Notes: generated by a model from the sequence alone, not told the origin. Positions 45,035 through 54,379 are shown, numbered from the stretch's first letter. The stretch is 64,000 bases of DNA from JAGQLF01 sp964437465 (GCA_964437465.1 CAYTGI010000002.1:1-64000); one strand, 5' to 3'. Numbers and translations are program-made.

Positions 45035-45598
45035 ATGTATCCAAACTTAACATTAATAATTGAAAATCAAATTCCAAGATTAGTATTTAATCCTGAAGAA
45101 GGTATGAGTAGAAGGTTAACATTAAAAGAAGAAAGCATTGAAGAAGTATTAACTGAGTTAGTAAAAGCACTAAATTTAATTGAAGAGGTTGAGGAAGCGG
45201 AAGAAGAAAATATTCATTACATTCTGAACTTAGGATTTGAAGGAGATAGTAGAATGATTGAGGCAATACCTGGAATGGAAAAGTATAAGGACGAGTTTGG
45301 ATTTAGTAAATTTGTAAATGACCATCTGGATAAAGCCATAGAAGAAAAGGATGATTTTAGTGAATATGGGGAAATAACTGAAAAAGTTAAAAAAGAATTA
45401 GAAAGAAACCAAAGTATAGATATACTTGCATCTCTAATCGATATTCTCATAAATGTAATCATCGCAAAAACACTTTTATATAGCTCAGATCTTGGAGTTG
45501 GAAAAATTCGTCTTGAGGATAAAGATGGCTTTGTAAGACTTCAAGAAAAAATGTCTAGCGAGCTTTCAAAGATGGATATTGAATTAAATATTATTTAA
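45035..45598 (+). CDS. Hypothetical protein
   Basis: 187 residues, soluble, mostly helical and strongly acidic in the first 75 residues (EEVEEAEEENIHYILNLGFE). No signal peptide, no membrane segment, no Cys. No family is recognised. It overlaps the end of the convergent gene at 45595 by four bases, and a DATAAT-like box (GATATAATTC) lies about 28 bases before the ATG. Confidence 0.5.
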   Translation: MYPNLTLIIENQIPRLVFNPEEGMSRRLTLKEESIEEVLTELVKALNLIEEVEEAEEENIHYILNLGFEGDSRMIEAIPGMEKYKDEFGFSKFVNDHLDKAIEEKDDFSEYGEITEKVKKELERNQSIDILASLIDILINVIIAKTLLYSSDLGVGKIRLEDKDGFVRLQEKMSSELSKMDIELNII

Positions 45599-46539
45599 AC
45601 CCATTCAACCATCTTAGATCCGTAAAGTCCTTTAGCTATTTCCATAGTAGTAGGAACTAAATCTAAATCCCCTGCATGTTTAGTTTCCTGATAAAGTGAA
45701 ATAAATAAGTAGGCATCTGTAACAAATTCAAAATATTCTGTAGAAAAGTGATTTGATACAAAATCTTCGTAGGTATCTTTTACTAAATTCCATAATTCAT
45801 CAATATCTATATTGCTTTCCAATTCATGAAGAAGAGAAGCTAATTTCCCAAAGAGAAAAATTGGGTCTCCAATAAAAACCTTGTCTGTAATTAGAATTTC
45901 AATTTCTTTATTAGAATTTAGATATAAAGAATTTTCTACATTTATATTTAAACTTTGTCTCGATATATCAGTATTTAACTTCTCAATTAATGTATGAATA
46001 TTAGTCCTCAATAACTCAACTGAATCCATGTTAACAGAAACAGAGTCATACTCGGAAACTTTTACCTGTTCCCTGGTTTCGAAAAATTCAATAGCTTTAT
46101 CTAATTGTCTAACTATTTTTTCTTCAATGTTGGATACAATATAGTCTTCTTTGGATTTAAATAACTCAGCTAAATATTGAGTTTCATTTATTATGCTTAG
46201 AAGCTTTTCTAAAACTGATTCTAACCTTGATTTAGTTAAAGATAGTTTTTTTAAATCTGTATATTTCTCAGTAATAAATAAGCTAGAAAACTTATTTTCA
46301 AATGTTGCATAATCAGATCCACTAATTGTAGAAATTAAATTTTGATTGATTAGATTATTATTATGCAAATAGGAGATTACTGCTTGAACTGCTTTTAATT
46401 CTCCCTCACTAGTAGATAGAATAAAAAATAATCGATTATCATTCTCATCAAAAACAAATGAATCAACAGCATGCTGAGTTACAACTGCATCACTATCCAA
46501 ACCATAAATTTCTTTAATAAAATCAGTAATATCCTTCAT
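45595..46539 (-). CDS. Hypothetical protein
   Basis: 314 residues, soluble, with alternating helices. A possible coiled coil spans about residues 95-145 (LTKSRLESVLEKLLSIINET). No recognised motif or catalytic residue cluster. It ends three bases before nothing further on its strand and begins four bases after the FAD reductase stop, so the three minus-strand genes up to 48156 form one likely operon. No function can be given. Confidence 0.5.
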   Translation of the reverse strand: MKDITDFIKEIYGLDSDAVVTQHAVDSFVFDENDNRLFFILSTSEGELKAVQAVISYLHNNNLINQNLISTISGSDYATFENKFSSLFITEKYTDLKKLSLTKSRLESVLEKLLSIINETQYLAELFKSKEDYIVSNIEEKIVRQLDKAIEFFETREQVKVSEYDSVSVNMDSVELLRTNIHTLIEKLNTDISRQSLNINVENSLYLNSNKEIEILITDKVFIGDPIFLFGKLASLLHELESNIDIDELWNLVKDTYEDFVSNHFSTEYFEFVTDAYLFISLYQETKHAGDLDLVPTTMEIAKGLYGSKMVEWV

Positions 46540-46542
46540 TCT

Positions 46543-47220
46543 TTAACCATAATTCTCAATAAACATTCTTGATACATCTTTCGACATAAGTATCTCTTTA
46601 AGTTCAACTATCATCTCATTTCTGCCACAAAGATAAAAATCTGTATTTTCCCAATTAAACTCACTAGCTTTGAGTTTATTAGTAACCCTTCCGTGAAATA
46701 TCTCAACTTTCGAATCTTCTTCAATTCCCTGACTGATGCATCTAACGTATTCAACAATACCTTTCTCCACTTCATTATTTAAATAATGAATACCAAAGTC
46801 ATCATCACTCTTTTTAACACCATGAAAAATTGTAATTTTTTGTCCATGTTCATTTACTATCTTCTTGATCATTGGAATGAACGGAGCAATACCAGTTCCT
46901 GCTGAGATAAAAACTTTTTCCCTTTCATTATATTCACAAAAAAACTTACCTAATGGCCCCATAACTTCTGTTTCATCTCCTGCTTTAACGTTTGTAAAAA
47001 AATCAGACCCTTTTCCAGGATTCCTAACTCCAACTACAATAGTTATCTTATTTCCATTTTGTTCAATTATTGAATATGGTCTTTTGTAAAGATCATTAAC
47101 TGTAACATTAATAAATTGACCAGGTATAAAAGAAAAGTCTTCTGGGACATCTAAAACAACCTGAAGAGTATCTTCATTTATATATTTTTTTTTGGATATT
47201 TTTGCAATGAAGTTTTCCAT
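46543..47220 (-). CDS. Ferredoxin-NADP reductase-like FAD/NAD(P)-binding oxidoreductase
   Basis: 225 residues in two domains. The FAD domain has FIPGQFINVTVND and the RPYSIIE signature (Arg-x-Tyr-Ser) near residue 50. The NAD(P) domain has VFISAGTGIAPFIPMIKKI near residue 104, HGVKKSDDDFG near 133, and DFYLCGRNEMIVELKEIL near 195. There are no Cys clusters for an iron-sulfur site. The size and motifs resemble the short FNR and PyrK-type reductases; the electron acceptor is unknown. Its neighbours are a DUF2797-like protein upstream and a hypothetical protein downstream. Confidence 0.88.
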   Translation of the reverse strand: MENFIAKISKKKYINEDTLQVVLDVPEDFSFIPGQFINVTVNDLYKRPYSIIEQNGNKITIVVGVRNPGKGSDFFTNVKAGDETEVMGPLGKFFCEYNEREKVFISAGTGIAPFIPMIKKIVNEHGQKITIFHGVKKSDDDFGIHYLNNEVEKGIVEYVRCISQGIEEDSKVEIFHGRVTNKLKASEFNWENTDFYLCGRNEMIVELKEILMSKDVSRMFIENYG

Positions 47221-47226
47221 ACGAAA

Positions 47227-48156
47227 TCATATCATAGAAAGCTGATCACTAGATACAGCTGATTTTATAGAATAAGTATATTTATCTAGGTAATCATCTA
47301 TAAACCTACCAATTATCTTTCTTTCATCAAAAGCAACTAGAACTCCCCCATTTTCAATAATTGTAAATCTCCCCCTTAAGCCTTTAAAATTACCAAAAAT
47401 ATTAGTCAATTCATCCTTAGGAACCCTATTAACTTTCACAGCAGGATAAAAAAGGTCTTTAGTCTTTGATAAGTCAATAATTTCATTTTCTTCAAATATC
47501 CAATCTTTGAATTCAGAGCTATTGAAAGAAGCTTTTATATTATTGAAATAAGAGTTAATTTTCTTAGTTGCATACTTGATATCTGGTTTTAATTGCATAT
47601 TTTTAAATTTAGTTGAGCTACTTACTGCCTCTGTAATTCCTACTCTTCTTGATATAGTATGTTCAAAATCTTGTATTTTAAAACCATCAGATTCTGCAAT
47701 GTATGAATAAATTAGCGCATCTTGTTCGATCGGCCTTATAAACCTTCTAGAATGTGCTGCAGTTCCAACTTTAAGAATGTTCGGAGCAAAGAAGGCAAGA
47801 TATATGTAGTGTTTTTTTGATAAATACTCTTTCATAAATTCATTAGGTTCAGCTCCAAAGAAAAACGTCGCTTTAAATCCTAGTTTTTGCTCACATTCAA
47901 AGCAAAGCTGATATGAATCTTTATAAAGAATTGTATTGTTAGGACAGGGTTTGTACCCATCCTTATCACTAAATCCCGGACAGTACCTATCTCCAGTTAA
48001 ATGCCAGTTAAATTCATAATCTCGTAACATTATTACCTGTTTTTCATTTTCTTTGTGATCATATAAAGTTAATGTCTGACTGTAAGATTCAGTTTTTATA
48101 TCATATCTCCATGAAATATCTATTATTTGCTTTTTCGTACCAGGATAGTCGTTCAA
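47227..48156 (-). CDS. DUF2797-like protein with a Cys cluster
   Basis: 309 residues. A N-terminal beta-rich region contains a Cys group RYCPGFSDKDGYKPCPNN and YQLCFECEQKLGF (four or five Cys, residues 58-95) that could bind zinc. It is followed by HYIYLAFFAPNILKVGTAAH (near residue 118), with RRFIRPIEQDALIYSYIAES and EHTISRRVGI. This set of motifs is typical of DUF2797. The function of that family is not established. It is the first gene of the minus-strand operon that includes the FAD reductase. It begins 81 bases from the divergent glycosyltransferase. Confidence 0.75.
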   Translation of the reverse strand: MNDYPGTKKQIIDISWRYDIKTESYSQTLTLYDHKENEKQVIMLRDYEFNWHLTGDRYCPGFSDKDGYKPCPNNTILYKDSYQLCFECEQKLGFKATFFFGAEPNEFMKEYLSKKHYIYLAFFAPNILKVGTAAHSRRFIRPIEQDALIYSYIAESDGFKIQDFEHTISRRVGITEAVSSSTKFKNMQLKPDIKYATKKINSYFNNIKASFNSSEFKDWIFEENEIIDLSKTKDLFYPAVKVNRVPKDELTNIFGNFKGLRGRFTIIENGGVLVAFDERKIIGRFIDDYLDKYTYSIKSAVSSDQLSMI

Positions 48157-48237
48157 AAATCTTATACTAAATTTTAAGTAATATTTCTTAATTGTTGATT
48201 ATTGCTAGGTTATAATAACGTACTTTTATAAAAAATA

Positions 48238-49173
48238 ATGGTATCAATACTTATAACAGCTTGGAAAGAACAAGATTCAATTAGGAAATGTTTAAAAACA
48301 CTCGTTAAAGACATTCCTAGAAATATAGTATTTGAATTGCTTTTAGCAGCTCCAGATGAAGAAACTAGAGACGAGGCAATGAAAACTATTAAAGATCTAG
48401 GAATAGAATCTAAATACACTTATGTCAAAGACCCTGGAAAAGGCAAACCTCACGCTCTAAATATGCTTATGGATAAGGCTAAAGGAGATATATGGTTCTT
48501 TGGAGATGGAGATACATATTTTGGTGAAGATGTACTAAAAAAAATCTTAAAACCATTTGAAGATAAAAATGTTATAGCTGTTACTGGAAGACCAAAATCA
48601 TCTGATAATAAGAAAAATATGATGAGCTATTTCGGACATTTATTAGTTGATGCTGCTCATCATAAAAGAACAATAGATTTAACAGATGAGACTTCAGGTC
48701 AGAGTTTGAAATTCATAAAAAAGAGAAAATTTTTCCCAGTAAGTGGGTATATCTTTGCAATGAGAAAAACTGATATACGACCACCCAAAGAATGTTTGGT
48801 AGAGGATGCCTATTTCTCATATGAAATTATTAATAGAGGAGGTGCGATAGCTTACGCTCCTGAAGCTAAAGTTTTTGTGAAATTTCCAAAAACATTAAAA
48901 GATTATTTCAAGCAGAAGAAAAGATCAGTAGGTGGTTATGTTCAGCTTTGGGAATATGGAATAGTAAAACCAGAAACAAAAACTAGGTCATTTTGGAGAG
49001 AGTTAGAATACTTTTGGTTTCCTATAAAATATGCAAAAAACGTAAAAGAATTCTTCTGGTCATTAATGCTTTACCCAATAAGACTTTATTTATGGTTAAT
49101 AATCTATTGGGAAAGAAAAATTGTAAAAAAAGACTTTGTGAAAACTTGGGTAAGAGTTGAAAGTACAAAATAG
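48238..49173 (+). CDS. Family 2 glycosyltransferase
   Basis: 311 residues of GT-A fold. It opens VSILITAWKEQDSIRKCLKT, the nucleotide-sugar domain. GDIWFFGDGDTYFGEDVLKK near residue 82 holds the DxD motif that binds the metal. ECLVEDAYFSYEIINRGGAI near 182 carries the catalytic base in the ED pair. The acceptor-side segment KDYFKQKKRSVGGYVQLWEYG contains a basic Q/RxxRW-like region. The C-terminus has hydrophobic stretches but no clear full membrane pass. The acceptor is unknown; a cell-surface glycan is likely. A TATAAT-like box lies 27 bases before the ATG. Confidence 0.88.
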   Translation: MVSILITAWKEQDSIRKCLKTLVKDIPRNIVFELLLAAPDEETRDEAMKTIKDLGIESKYTYVKDPGKGKPHALNMLMDKAKGDIWFFGDGDTYFGEDVLKKILKPFEDKNVIAVTGRPKSSDNKKNMMSYFGHLLVDAAHHKRTIDLTDETSGQSLKFIKKRKFFPVSGYIFAMRKTDIRPPKECLVEDAYFSYEIINRGGAIAYAPEAKVFVKFPKTLKDYFKQKKRSVGGYVQLWEYGIVKPETKTRSFWRELEYFWFPIKYAKNVKEFFWSLMLYPIRLYLWLIIYWERKIVKKDFVKTWVRVESTK

Positions 49174-49174
49174 A

Positions 49175-49858
49175 CTATACATCGTAGTGAAGCATGAAAT
49201 GATAACTTGATAGGCATACAATTAAGTACAGTAATCCTAGTAATATTATTAGTAATGTAGGTAAATTTAAAAGAAATAGTCCTGAAACTAAAGCTATTAA
49301 TCCCAATACTGTCAACGTTACCATAATCATATAACTTACTGTTTTAAATTTTTCTGGCTGGGGAAGTGTTTCTGTGGTCCATTTTATAAACTCTTTCAAC
49401 CCTTCATCCCTTTTGAAGAAATATTCTTTTATTAAGTTCATAGCCTTTGCGGAGCTGTACCAAGATTGTCTAAGTCTAACTATTTGAAGAATAAAGATAA
49501 AAGATAATAGACCAAGCACTATTAATGAATATGGAAGAAATGTCCGAATATTATCAGAAACAAATTCGTTTAAACCAACAACACCTGCAAACACTGCTGT
49601 ATAAATCCCAATGTAAAAATTTAACAAAGTTAATCTATCTTTCTGAGCCTGCATACTTGTTTCTTTTGCATATTCAAATTCTAACTTTAAAAGTTCAATT
49701 GAAGTTTCAACTGTTTTAATTCTTCGAGTTGTTTTTTCTGGATAGTATTTTGTTAAAGAATTTAATTTTGGAATTAGGTATTTCCAAATATAATAAGCAA
49801 ATATAAAAAAGCTGAAAAAGGATATAGAAATTGTTAATAGAGTGAGTAAGTCAATCAT
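49175..49858 (-). CDS. Polytopic membrane protein, unknown
   Basis: 227 residues. Membrane segments are LLTLLTISISFFSFFIFAYY near residue 5, LLNFYIGIYTAVFAGVVGLN near 78, LPYSLIVLGLLSFIFILQIV near 107, and a C-terminal pair around MIMVTLTVLGLIALVSGLFL and LLIILLGLLYLIVCLSSYHF. Soluble loops between are basic. The layout is slightly like octameric RipA-type membrane proteins, but the likeness is weak. Its stop lies 1 base from the glycosyltransferase stop in convergent orientation. Confidence 0.6.
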   Translation of the reverse strand: MIDLLTLLTISISFFSFFIFAYYIWKYLIPKLNSLTKYYPEKTTRRIKTVETSIELLKLEFEYAKETSMQAQKDRLTLLNFYIGIYTAVFAGVVGLNEFVSDNIRTFLPYSLIVLGLLSFIFILQIVRLRQSWYSSAKAMNLIKEYFFKRDEGLKEFIKWTTETLPQPEKFKTVSYMIMVTLTVLGLIALVSGLFLLNLPTLLIILLGLLYLIVCLSSYHFMLHYDV

Positions 49859-49911
49859 ATTTTCTTAAAACTAGATTGATTATACCAGTGAAAAACTACT
49901 CTACAAAAAAA

Positions 49912-49929
49912 AGCCTACCTAGGTAGGCT
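49912..49929 (-). terminator. Terminator of the histone-like gene
   Basis: AGCCTAC and GTAGGCT form a perfect hairpin around CTAG, followed on the minus strand by eight T. Confidence 0.85.
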
Positions 49930-49934
49930 AGAGC

Positions 49935-50129
49935 TTACTTCTTTTTCTTAGCTACTTTTTTTGTAGCCTTTTTAACAGTTTTTTTAGCTTTTGAAACTGT
50001 TTTCTTTGCTGTCTTTTTTACAGTTTTCTTTGCTTTTGTTGCTGATGATTTCACCTTTGAAGCAGTCTTTCGAACAACTTTCTTAACTGCCTTTTTAGGC
50101 TTTGCAGCTTTCTTTTTAGCTACTGCCAT
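49935..50129 (-). CDS. Small lysine- and alanine-rich histone H1-like protein
   Basis: 64 residues, nearly all Lys, Ala, Val, Thr and Ser: MAVAKKKAAKPKKAVKKVVR at the start and near-repeats of KKTVKKTAKK in the second half. No acidic residue is visible. Such tails resemble the C-terminal tails of histone H1 and the bacterial histone-like proteins AlgP and Hc1, which bind DNA or condense it. The frame ends at its own strong terminator and starts 68 bases downstream of the ung stop. It is far below a usual gene size, but the tight repeat pattern and terminator support it as real. A DNA-compaction role is inferred. Confidence 0.8.
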   Translation of the reverse strand: MAVAKKKAAKPKKAVKKVVRKTASKVKSSATKAKKTVKKTAKKTVSKAKKTVKKATKKVAKKKK

Positions 50130-50196
50130 CTATCAAAAATAAAAATTAGATAATATATCTATTTTGAACATTTATTTTGAAAAGTCAATATGAAAA

Positions 50197-50859
50197 TTAC
50201 CAGCTAATAGTATTTTTACCGTGACTTTTAAGATATTCGTTTGCCTTACTAAATGGCTTTGACCCAAAAAATCCTTTATCTGCTGAAAAAGGTGAGGGGT
50301 GGGGAGATTCAATAACTAAATGTTTAGATGTATCTATTGAGCCTCCTTTTTTTTGAGCATACGCTCCCCAAAGAAAAAAAACTAGATTTTCTGTTAAGTT
50401 TGAAAGTCTAAGAATAACTTCATCTGTAAATTCTTCCCAGCCTTTTCCTTGATGAGATCCAGCTTTACCCTTTTCTACAGTAAGAGTCGAATTTAATAGT
50501 AAAACCCCTTGCTTTGCCCAGCTTGATAAATCAGGATTTTCAGGTGAATCAATACCTAAATCGCTTTGCATTTCTTTATAAATATTTCTTAGAGAAGGAG
50601 GTATTTTTTGATCTTTATTTGCAGAAAATGCCAAACCATTAGCAACTCCTGGAGTATGATAAGGATCCTGTCCTAATATTACTACTTTTACCTCATCAAC
50701 AGGACATTCGTCAAATGCTCTAAAAATTAGCCTACCAGGTGGAAATATAACATTGTTCTTATACTCTTCTTTGATGAAATTAATCAGATTATTAAAATCT
50801 TTACTTTCAAAGATGTCTATAAGTAAAAGTCTCCAAGATTCTTCAATTTTTATGCTCAT
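50197..50859 (-). CDS. ung: Uracil-DNA glycosylase, family 1
   Basis: Removes uracil from DNA. All family 1 motifs are seen in the 220 residues: VVILGQDPYHTPGVANGLAF near residue 58 with the catalytic Asp, LLLNSTLTVEKGKAGSH near 116, FLWGAYAQKKG near 165, and the DNA-binding loop HLVIESPHPSPFSADKGFFG near 178 with the active-site His. The length is normal. It and the histone-like gene point to DNA protection, but they are not clearly one operon. Confidence 0.96.
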   Translation of the reverse strand: MSIKIEESWRLLLIDIFESKDFNNLINFIKEEYKNNVIFPPGRLIFRAFDECPVDEVKVVILGQDPYHTPGVANGLAFSANKDQKIPPSLRNIYKEMQSDLGIDSPENPDLSSWAKQGVLLLNSTLTVEKGKAGSHQGKGWEEFTDEVILRLSNLTENLVFFLWGAYAQKKGGSIDTSKHLVIESPHPSPFSADKGFFGSKPFSKANEYLKSHGKNTISW

Positions 50860-50920
50860 CTACAAATTGTTTTAAATATGTTGAGGAATTTGTACATATT
50901 CTAACTTCAATTTCTTTCAT

Positions 50921-51871
50921 TTATAGCTGGTGTTCAAATTTTATTGCTATTTCAGAATTATATGATTCAAATCCTTTTTCGTAAAATCCAAACTTACGGA
51001 AATTTTCTATTAATCTAACAAAGTTATTTTTCTTCTGAAAAAATATTTTATTTTCTTTGGTATTTGCTTGTATTTCCTTCCAGGTCTGAGTATCTTCAGA
51101 ATCAGCTTTAAAGTTGAATAATATTCTTCCTTTAGGTTTTAGTATTCTTTGAAACTCTTTTAGGTATGTGTTTTCACTTTCAATGGGAATTAATTCCCAG
51201 TAATTTTGTAATATAATTAGGTCAAATTGATGAAGTTTGTAAGAATTACTAAGAAAATCTTTTGTTATAAACTTCCTTCTTTTCTTGGATTGAAAAAAGT
51301 TCTTGTTTTCATCAGTTAATTTCTTTGCAAAATCAATTCCAAAAATATAAGTATCTTCATTTTCAAACATTGATGGTAGAAGAGTAGAGCTTAAACCAAT
51401 AATTAGAATCCTCTTAACTTCTGGTAGGAAAATCTCAGGACAGCTTAACAAAAATCGTAATATATAATTATTCTCAGGATCATTATATTTTTTTAAAATT
51501 CTTTGTGATAAATCATTTCTCAAATCTTTCATTTTAGAAATGACATGTTTGTATTCAAAGTTGTTTATATCCTTATTTTTCTGAATATGCTTACGGACCT
51601 GTTTGAACTTCCACATAAATAACCTGCCTTTATTAACCTCATTTGAGTCTGCAATACTTTCATAAGCTTGCTCTAACATAAATCTTGGGTATTTTTTTGT
51701 AAGCTTCATGTATATGTTTAGGTTTTCAAGATCATTTAGATTGGATGCTAATCTATAAGCATAATCTTGGAATTCATAGGCTGTTCCACGAATTTCCTTG
51801 CCTTCCTCATCCTTCACAGAGTGAATATCATAAACATTTAATAGCTGTTTTGTTGTTACAAATGAGGCCAT
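50921..51871 (-). CDS. Class I SAM-dependent methyltransferase-like protein with a helical N-terminus
   Basis: 316 residues. The first 135 are helical and rich in Lys and Tyr, of no known family. The second half shows a Rossmann methyltransferase layout: RILIIGLSSTLLP near residue 150 is motif I (weak, without the usual GxGxG), YIFGIDFAKKL is the second strand with its acidic end, FDLIILQNYWELIPI near 220 is motif IV, and FQRILKPKGRILFNF near 240 is the motif common to SAM methyltransferases. The substrate is unknown. It lies six bases downstream of the Mur ligase on the same strand and so likely is transcribed with it. Confidence 0.6.
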   Translation of the reverse strand: MASFVTTKQLLNVYDIHSVKDEEGKEIRGTAYEFQDYAYRLASNLNDLENLNIYMKLTKKYPRFMLEQAYESIADSNEVNKGRLFMWKFKQVRKHIQKNKDINNFEYKHVISKMKDLRNDLSQRILKKYNDPENNYILRFLLSCPEIFLPEVKRILIIGLSSTLLPSMFENEDTYIFGIDFAKKLTDENKNFFQSKKRRKFITKDFLSNSYKLHQFDLIILQNYWELIPIESENTYLKEFQRILKPKGRILFNFKADSEDTQTWKEIQANTKENKIFFQKKNNFVRLIENFRKFGFYEKGFESYNSEIAIKFEHQL

Positions 51872-51877
51872 AAAGTT

Positions 51878-53356
51878 TTATATATCTTGTATAACTTGTT
51901 TTGCTACTGAATCTAGCCTATAAGAACTGAAGAAGACTATTACAATTTTATCATTTCCAATATAACCCTTTACTAAATTAGCTATATCTGAATTTTTAAC
52001 ATGGATAGCACGAATATTAATTTCTTTTAGATAATTTATAAATTCATCTGCCGAGACTAGATCTTTATTAAAATCTGATAAATCAGGAATAATTAATGTG
52101 TCAACACCATCAAAAACTCCCTTATAATTTTTAATAAATTCATCATGATCACTAAATCTACTAGCTGAGTTTGGTTCAAAAATTGCATAAATCCTATACT
52201 CTGGAAAGCTTGATCTTATAACATTTAAAGAGTTTTTTGCCCTCTCAGGTGCCACTCCAAAATCATCAATGATGACCGAATAATCATCCTGATATAAAAT
52301 CTCTAATCTTTTCTTAACACCCTCAAAGCTCTCAACAGATTCTCTTAAATCCTCTAAATATTCCGTACCTTTTGGAGCAAAATCTAAAGGAATGCTTTCA
52401 GCAGGTAAATTTAAGACTAAAGTAACACCTGCAAGTATATCTTCTAATACAAATTCGCCCAACAATTCAGTTTTAAATCTCAGTATCTCATTCTTATTTC
52501 CGTCATAGATAATATTTTCATCTTCTCTTTTTATTAACGACCAAACACCATCCTTTATATTCTTAACATCTGTACTAATTTCATATCTAATTATCTTAGC
52601 TATAGATGTTTTGAGCGTTTCACTAATCTTTTCATCTTTGTTCCGTGCAACAATAATTCCATCTTGTGGAACAGCACTAACTAACTTAGCAAACTCTTCT
52701 ACATATAGCTCTTCGGTAGGATAAACATCTTGATGTTCGTAGCCAATATTTGTAAGTACAAGATATCTAACTTTATATTCAAGAAATTTTGCTCCAGTAG
52801 AAAATTCTTTACTAAAGTATTCATCACCTTCAATTACTGACCATTCAGATTTAGTATTCATAATTGATTCTTTGAGATCTTTTACTTCAGCTCCAATCAT
52901 GTAGCTAGGATCAAAACCCAAATCAATCAAAATTTTAGTGATAAGACTAGTAGTAGTTGTTTTTCCTGCAGTTCCAGCAACTACGATTGAGTTATCCTTT
53001 ATTAAGTATTCGGACAAAATTTTTGAATACGGTCTTATGTCAAGCCCTTTGTTTTTTGCAAATAGGTATTCTTTATTTTTAGGACTAGCTGATTCTACAA
53101 TCATTGTAAGATCAGGTACTTGAGATATATCAAGCTTTTGATTTAATGCCTCTTCCCAATAATCTTTTTGCATATGCTTGTAATTGAAACCCTCTTCATG
53201 AGGTATTTTATTCTCTTTAACAATCAAACTCGCTGGAGGAAAGAATTGGTTATCAGTTCCAGTCACAAACCATCCCATATCTTTAAACATTTTTGCAATA
53301 TTAGCAGTTGTTTTGCCACTAACTCCTATTGCATGGAACCACTTTTTCATTTGCAT
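51878..53356 (-). CDS. Mur ligase, MurC/Mpl type
   Basis: 492 residues with the three Mur domains. The N-terminal Rossmann domain has FHAIGVSGKTTANIAKMFKD and GTDNQFFPPAS. The central ATPase has the P-loop VVAGTAGKTTTTSLITKI near residue 125, with Ala for the His of MurC and Mpl. WSVIEGDEYFSKEFSTGAKF near 176 and YLVLTNIGYEHQDVYPTEEL near 203 are of the Mpl (UDP-MurNAc: tripeptide ligase) kind. The C-terminal domain has VIIDDFGVAPERAKNSL near 350. The likely role is to ligate peptide to UDP-MurNAc. MurC and Mpl cannot be separated by eye. Confidence 0.82.
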   Translation of the reverse strand: MQMKKWFHAIGVSGKTTANIAKMFKDMGWFVTGTDNQFFPPASLIVKENKIPHEEGFNYKHMQKDYWEEALNQKLDISQVPDLTMIVESASPKNKEYLFAKNKGLDIRPYSKILSEYLIKDNSIVVAGTAGKTTTTSLITKILIDLGFDPSYMIGAEVKDLKESIMNTKSEWSVIEGDEYFSKEFSTGAKFLEYKVRYLVLTNIGYEHQDVYPTEELYVEEFAKLVSAVPQDGIIVARNKDEKISETLKTSIAKIIRYEISTDVKNIKDGVWSLIKREDENIIYDGNKNEILRFKTELLGEFVLEDILAGVTLVLNLPAESIPLDFAPKGTEYLEDLRESVESFEGVKKRLEILYQDDYSVIIDDFGVAPERAKNSLNVIRSSFPEYRIYAIFEPNSASRFSDHDEFIKNYKGVFDGVDTLIIPDLSDFNKDLVSADEFINYLKEINIRAIHVKNSDIANLVKGYIGNDKIVIVFFSSYRLDSVAKQVIQDI

Positions 53357-53725
53357 TTTTTAACTCTTAAAACAGTTTACTCATAGAATCCTCTGAAATT
53401 CAAATGCTGTATATGTTAACTAGACTTTGAAGTTATATTTTTTGTAAAATTACCGTTTTTGATCAGTCTTATATCTACTAAACCTACTGTAACAAACTTA
53501 TGAGATGTCTGTGTCTGGTTATACATTTGCTAATCATTCGGCTGTTGATGAAGAATTATTAAGAACGACGAATTAATCTCATTAAGTTAGTTGAAAAATT
53601 TAACAGTACGACTTCGTCATTAATCATTATGGTTTACTTCACCGTATAATGCCTGATCAGTTGTATAGTTTGTTAGTTTAGAAAATAAAATATACAACAA
53701 ATTATATTCTGGAAGTAAAAACATT
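53357..53725. other. Intergenic region with no gene recognised
   Basis: About 370 bases between the Mur ligase start and the end of the next minus-strand gene. I see no coding frame of size and no known RNA. GTTGTATA and TATACAAC (near 53660-53698) are an eight-base inverted repeat. TGATCAG is repeated at 53460 and 53653. These could be regulatory or chance. Confidence 0.5.
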
Positions 53726-54379
53726 CTAGATCTCTCTATCACAGAATCTAAAGCCTTCTTCAGTCACGCAAAGAGTTAATCTCTGTACTTCATCAGTAAC
53801 AAAAACTCCTTTAGAATCGATTTGAGGTAAATCATCAATAAAAATATCTAATACTCTACCCCTGAAAGTTTTACCTTGTATATCTTCTTGAACAGACCTC
53901 CAGGTAGAGTAACCTCCATTTAAATCTACTCTTCTAGTCATTTCCTGTGTTCTATTATCTTCCTCTTCAAGAATAGAATACTCTGCTCTTACAAATGCAA
54001 TTTTGTATACAGTTTCAAAATTAAATAAGTAAAGAAAATCTTTAAATTTTATTGTTGGTCCACCAATATCAACCTGATCTCCATAAAGTTTAAAAGTTTC
54101 TTCTTCTAAAATTGCATCAGCAGTTGGATCATCTGGATTAAACATTGCTGAGATTGGAGACTGACCTTTAACTTGATTTATTGTTATTTCAAAATAATCT
54201 CCAAGCTCATCAGTCATTTGTTCTGAAATTGTCACTCCAGCTACAGGTGTTTCATTTGTAAAAACACGATAAGTGTATAGCCATCCTGCTGCAAAGAATA
54301 ATATTATTGATAGTGAGCATGTAACAACGAAGATTAAAAGTAAAACTAATGAGCTTGTTGTTTTAAACATTGATTTCAT
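53726..54379 (-). CDS. Membrane-anchored protein of unknown family
   Basis: 217 residues. One N-terminal membrane segment SLVLLLIFVVTCSLSIILFF (about residues 10-29) extends to WLYTYRVF, and the rest is a beta-rich domain probably outside. It has GVTISEQMTDELGDYFEITI near residue 48, a central FKDFLYLFNFETVYKIAFVR near 108, and closes with two Cys (LCVTEEGFRFCDREI). There is no recognisable motif. It stands alone between the Mur ligase gap and the divergent SpoU gene, so no context helps. Confidence 0.55.
   Translation of the reverse strand: MKSMFKTTSSLVLLLIFVVTCSLSIILFFAAGWLYTYRVFTNETPVAGVTISEQMTDELGDYFEITINQVKGQSPISAMFNPDDPTADAILEEETFKLYGDQVDIGGPTIKFKDFLYLFNFETVYKIAFVRAEYSILEEEDNRTQEMTRRVDLNGGYSTWRSVQEDIQGKTFRGRVLDIFIDDLPQIDSKGVFVTDEVQRLTLCVTEEGFRFCDREI

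Noticed and set aside
49935..50129. The lysine-rich frame as a chance open frame in low-complexity DNA
   Set aside because: It has a start, a stop, a proper terminator on its own strand and a consistent K/A/V/T composition; the reverse frames have none of this.
53357..53725. A tmRNA, RNase P RNA or SRP RNA in the long gap
   Set aside because: None of the conserved sequence cores of those RNAs could be found there or in the gap at 3776-4249.
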